Shown here: positions 5,569-5,819 of the stretch, piece by piece
Numbering within the stretch: the first letter of the stretch is position 1
Layout: each line of letters starts with the position of its first letter
DNA from: Gammaproteobacteria bacterium
Lineage (GTDB): Bacteria > Pseudomonadota > Gammaproteobacteria > Chromatiales > Chromatiaceae
Length of the DNA: 5,819 bases
NCBI GenBank assembly: GCA_019136395.1
Contig: JAGVUH010000241.1
Coordinates: forward strand, 1 to 5,819
Direction: 5' to 3'
Made by a program: the position numbers and the translations under genes
Notes under the pieces: model-generated
The model's input: the letters and a program-made list of their open reading frames with translations, nothing else
Database searches by the model: none
Told to the model about the DNA's origin: nothing

Positions 5569-5819
5569 ATGAACGGTAGAACCGCTTACTCTTCGGCCCT
5601 GGCCGTTGCCCTGCTGGTGACCACGGTGACCGCCGCCGCAGACCCACCGGGGCGACCCAAGGGGCACGGGGGTCACCACCATCACCACCACCCCCTGCCA
5701 CCCCCACCGCACAGGTACCGCTATGATGGTGCCTGGGTGGCGCCGGCCATTATCGGCGGCATCGGCCTGGGGTATCTGCTGAGTCAGCCCAGCACGCGCA
5801 CGGTAGTCGTCGAGCAACC
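5569..5819 (+). CDS. Exported His-rich small protein, function unknown, 3' end off window
   Basis: I do not recognise a named family. The first 83 codons are visible. GGAGG at 5560-5564 lies 4 bases before the ATG, and no other Met occurs in the visible part. Residues 1-24 look like a Sec signal peptide: Arg4, a hydrophobic core (ALAVALLVTTV, 10-20), and a likely cut after TAAA (21-24). The mature N-terminus is Pro-, Gly- and His-rich, with six consecutive His at 36-41 and then PLPPPP (42-47). Next come Tyr/Arg (RYRYDG) and the segment APAIIGGIGLGYLLS (58-72), Gly-rich and hydrophobic like a short glycine zipper. It probably acts in the periplasm or outer membrane. The His run suggests metal binding, but that is inference. 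It is divergent from the DUF3301 gene. Confidence 0.75.
   Translation, partial: MNGRTAYSSALAVALLVTTVTAAADPPGRPKGHGGHHHHHHPLPPPPHRYRYDGAWVAPAIIGGIGLGYLLSQPSTRTVVVEQ

Noticed and set aside
5674..5691. Six-His run as a cloning-vector tag or contamination
   Set aside because: It lies inside a native frame with flanking His and Pro codons, downstream of a natural signal peptide and continuous with chromosomal genes. No vector sequence is present.
5459..5817. Minus-strand frames opposite the exported protein gene
   Set aside because: The plus-strand frame has a good ribosome binding site and a clear signal peptide. The antisense frames lack both and span the promoter region.

Overview
The window is GC-rich and reads as ordinary chromosomal housekeeping DNA from a gammaproteobacterium. 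The SspA, SspB, YbgI, ApbC and MetG proteins all align by eye with their E. coli counterparts at nearly the same residue numbers, and metG lies divergent from apbC/mrp as it does in E. coli. High GC, the DUF3301 gene and the gene mix suggest an environmental lineage such as a purple sulfur bacterium (Chromatiaceae-like). That lineage is inference and rests on no marker gene.

Layout, left to right. (1) metG, methionyl-tRNA synthetase, minus strand, with its C-terminus beyond the left edge. (2) A 325-bp divergent leader that holds mutually exclusive GC-rich hairpins just ahead of the apbC ribosome binding site. (3) apbC/mrp, an iron-sulfur cluster carrier ATPase, plus strand. (4) A 227-bp spacer with a C-rich then G-rich tract. 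(5) ybgI, a Nif3/DUF34 dinuclear-metal protein, plus strand. (6) A promoter region with a near-consensus -10 and GTCAGC repeats. (7) sspA and sspB, plus strand, 49 bp apart with a perfect GC hairpin between them. (8) A DUF3301 membrane-anchored protein, minus strand, convergent with sspB and separated from it by 8 bp. (9) A 164-bp divergent region with a nested dyad, then the first 83 codons of an exported histidine-rich protein that leaves the right edge.

How they work together. MetRS charges tRNA-Met. ApbC loads Fe-S clusters onto apoproteins. SspA binds RNA polymerase under stress or starvation, and SspB hands ssrA-tagged products of stalled ribosomes to ClpXP. YbgI is a conserved metal-binding protein without a settled role. 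The last two genes are uncharacterised envelope proteins.

I found no mobile element, CRISPR array, tRNA or rRNA, and no clear undescribed multi-gene system. The most unusual material is the exported protein with a natural run of six histidines and the nested dyad in front of it, the exclusive hairpins in the apbC leader, and a glutaredoxin-like CPFC motif in SspA.
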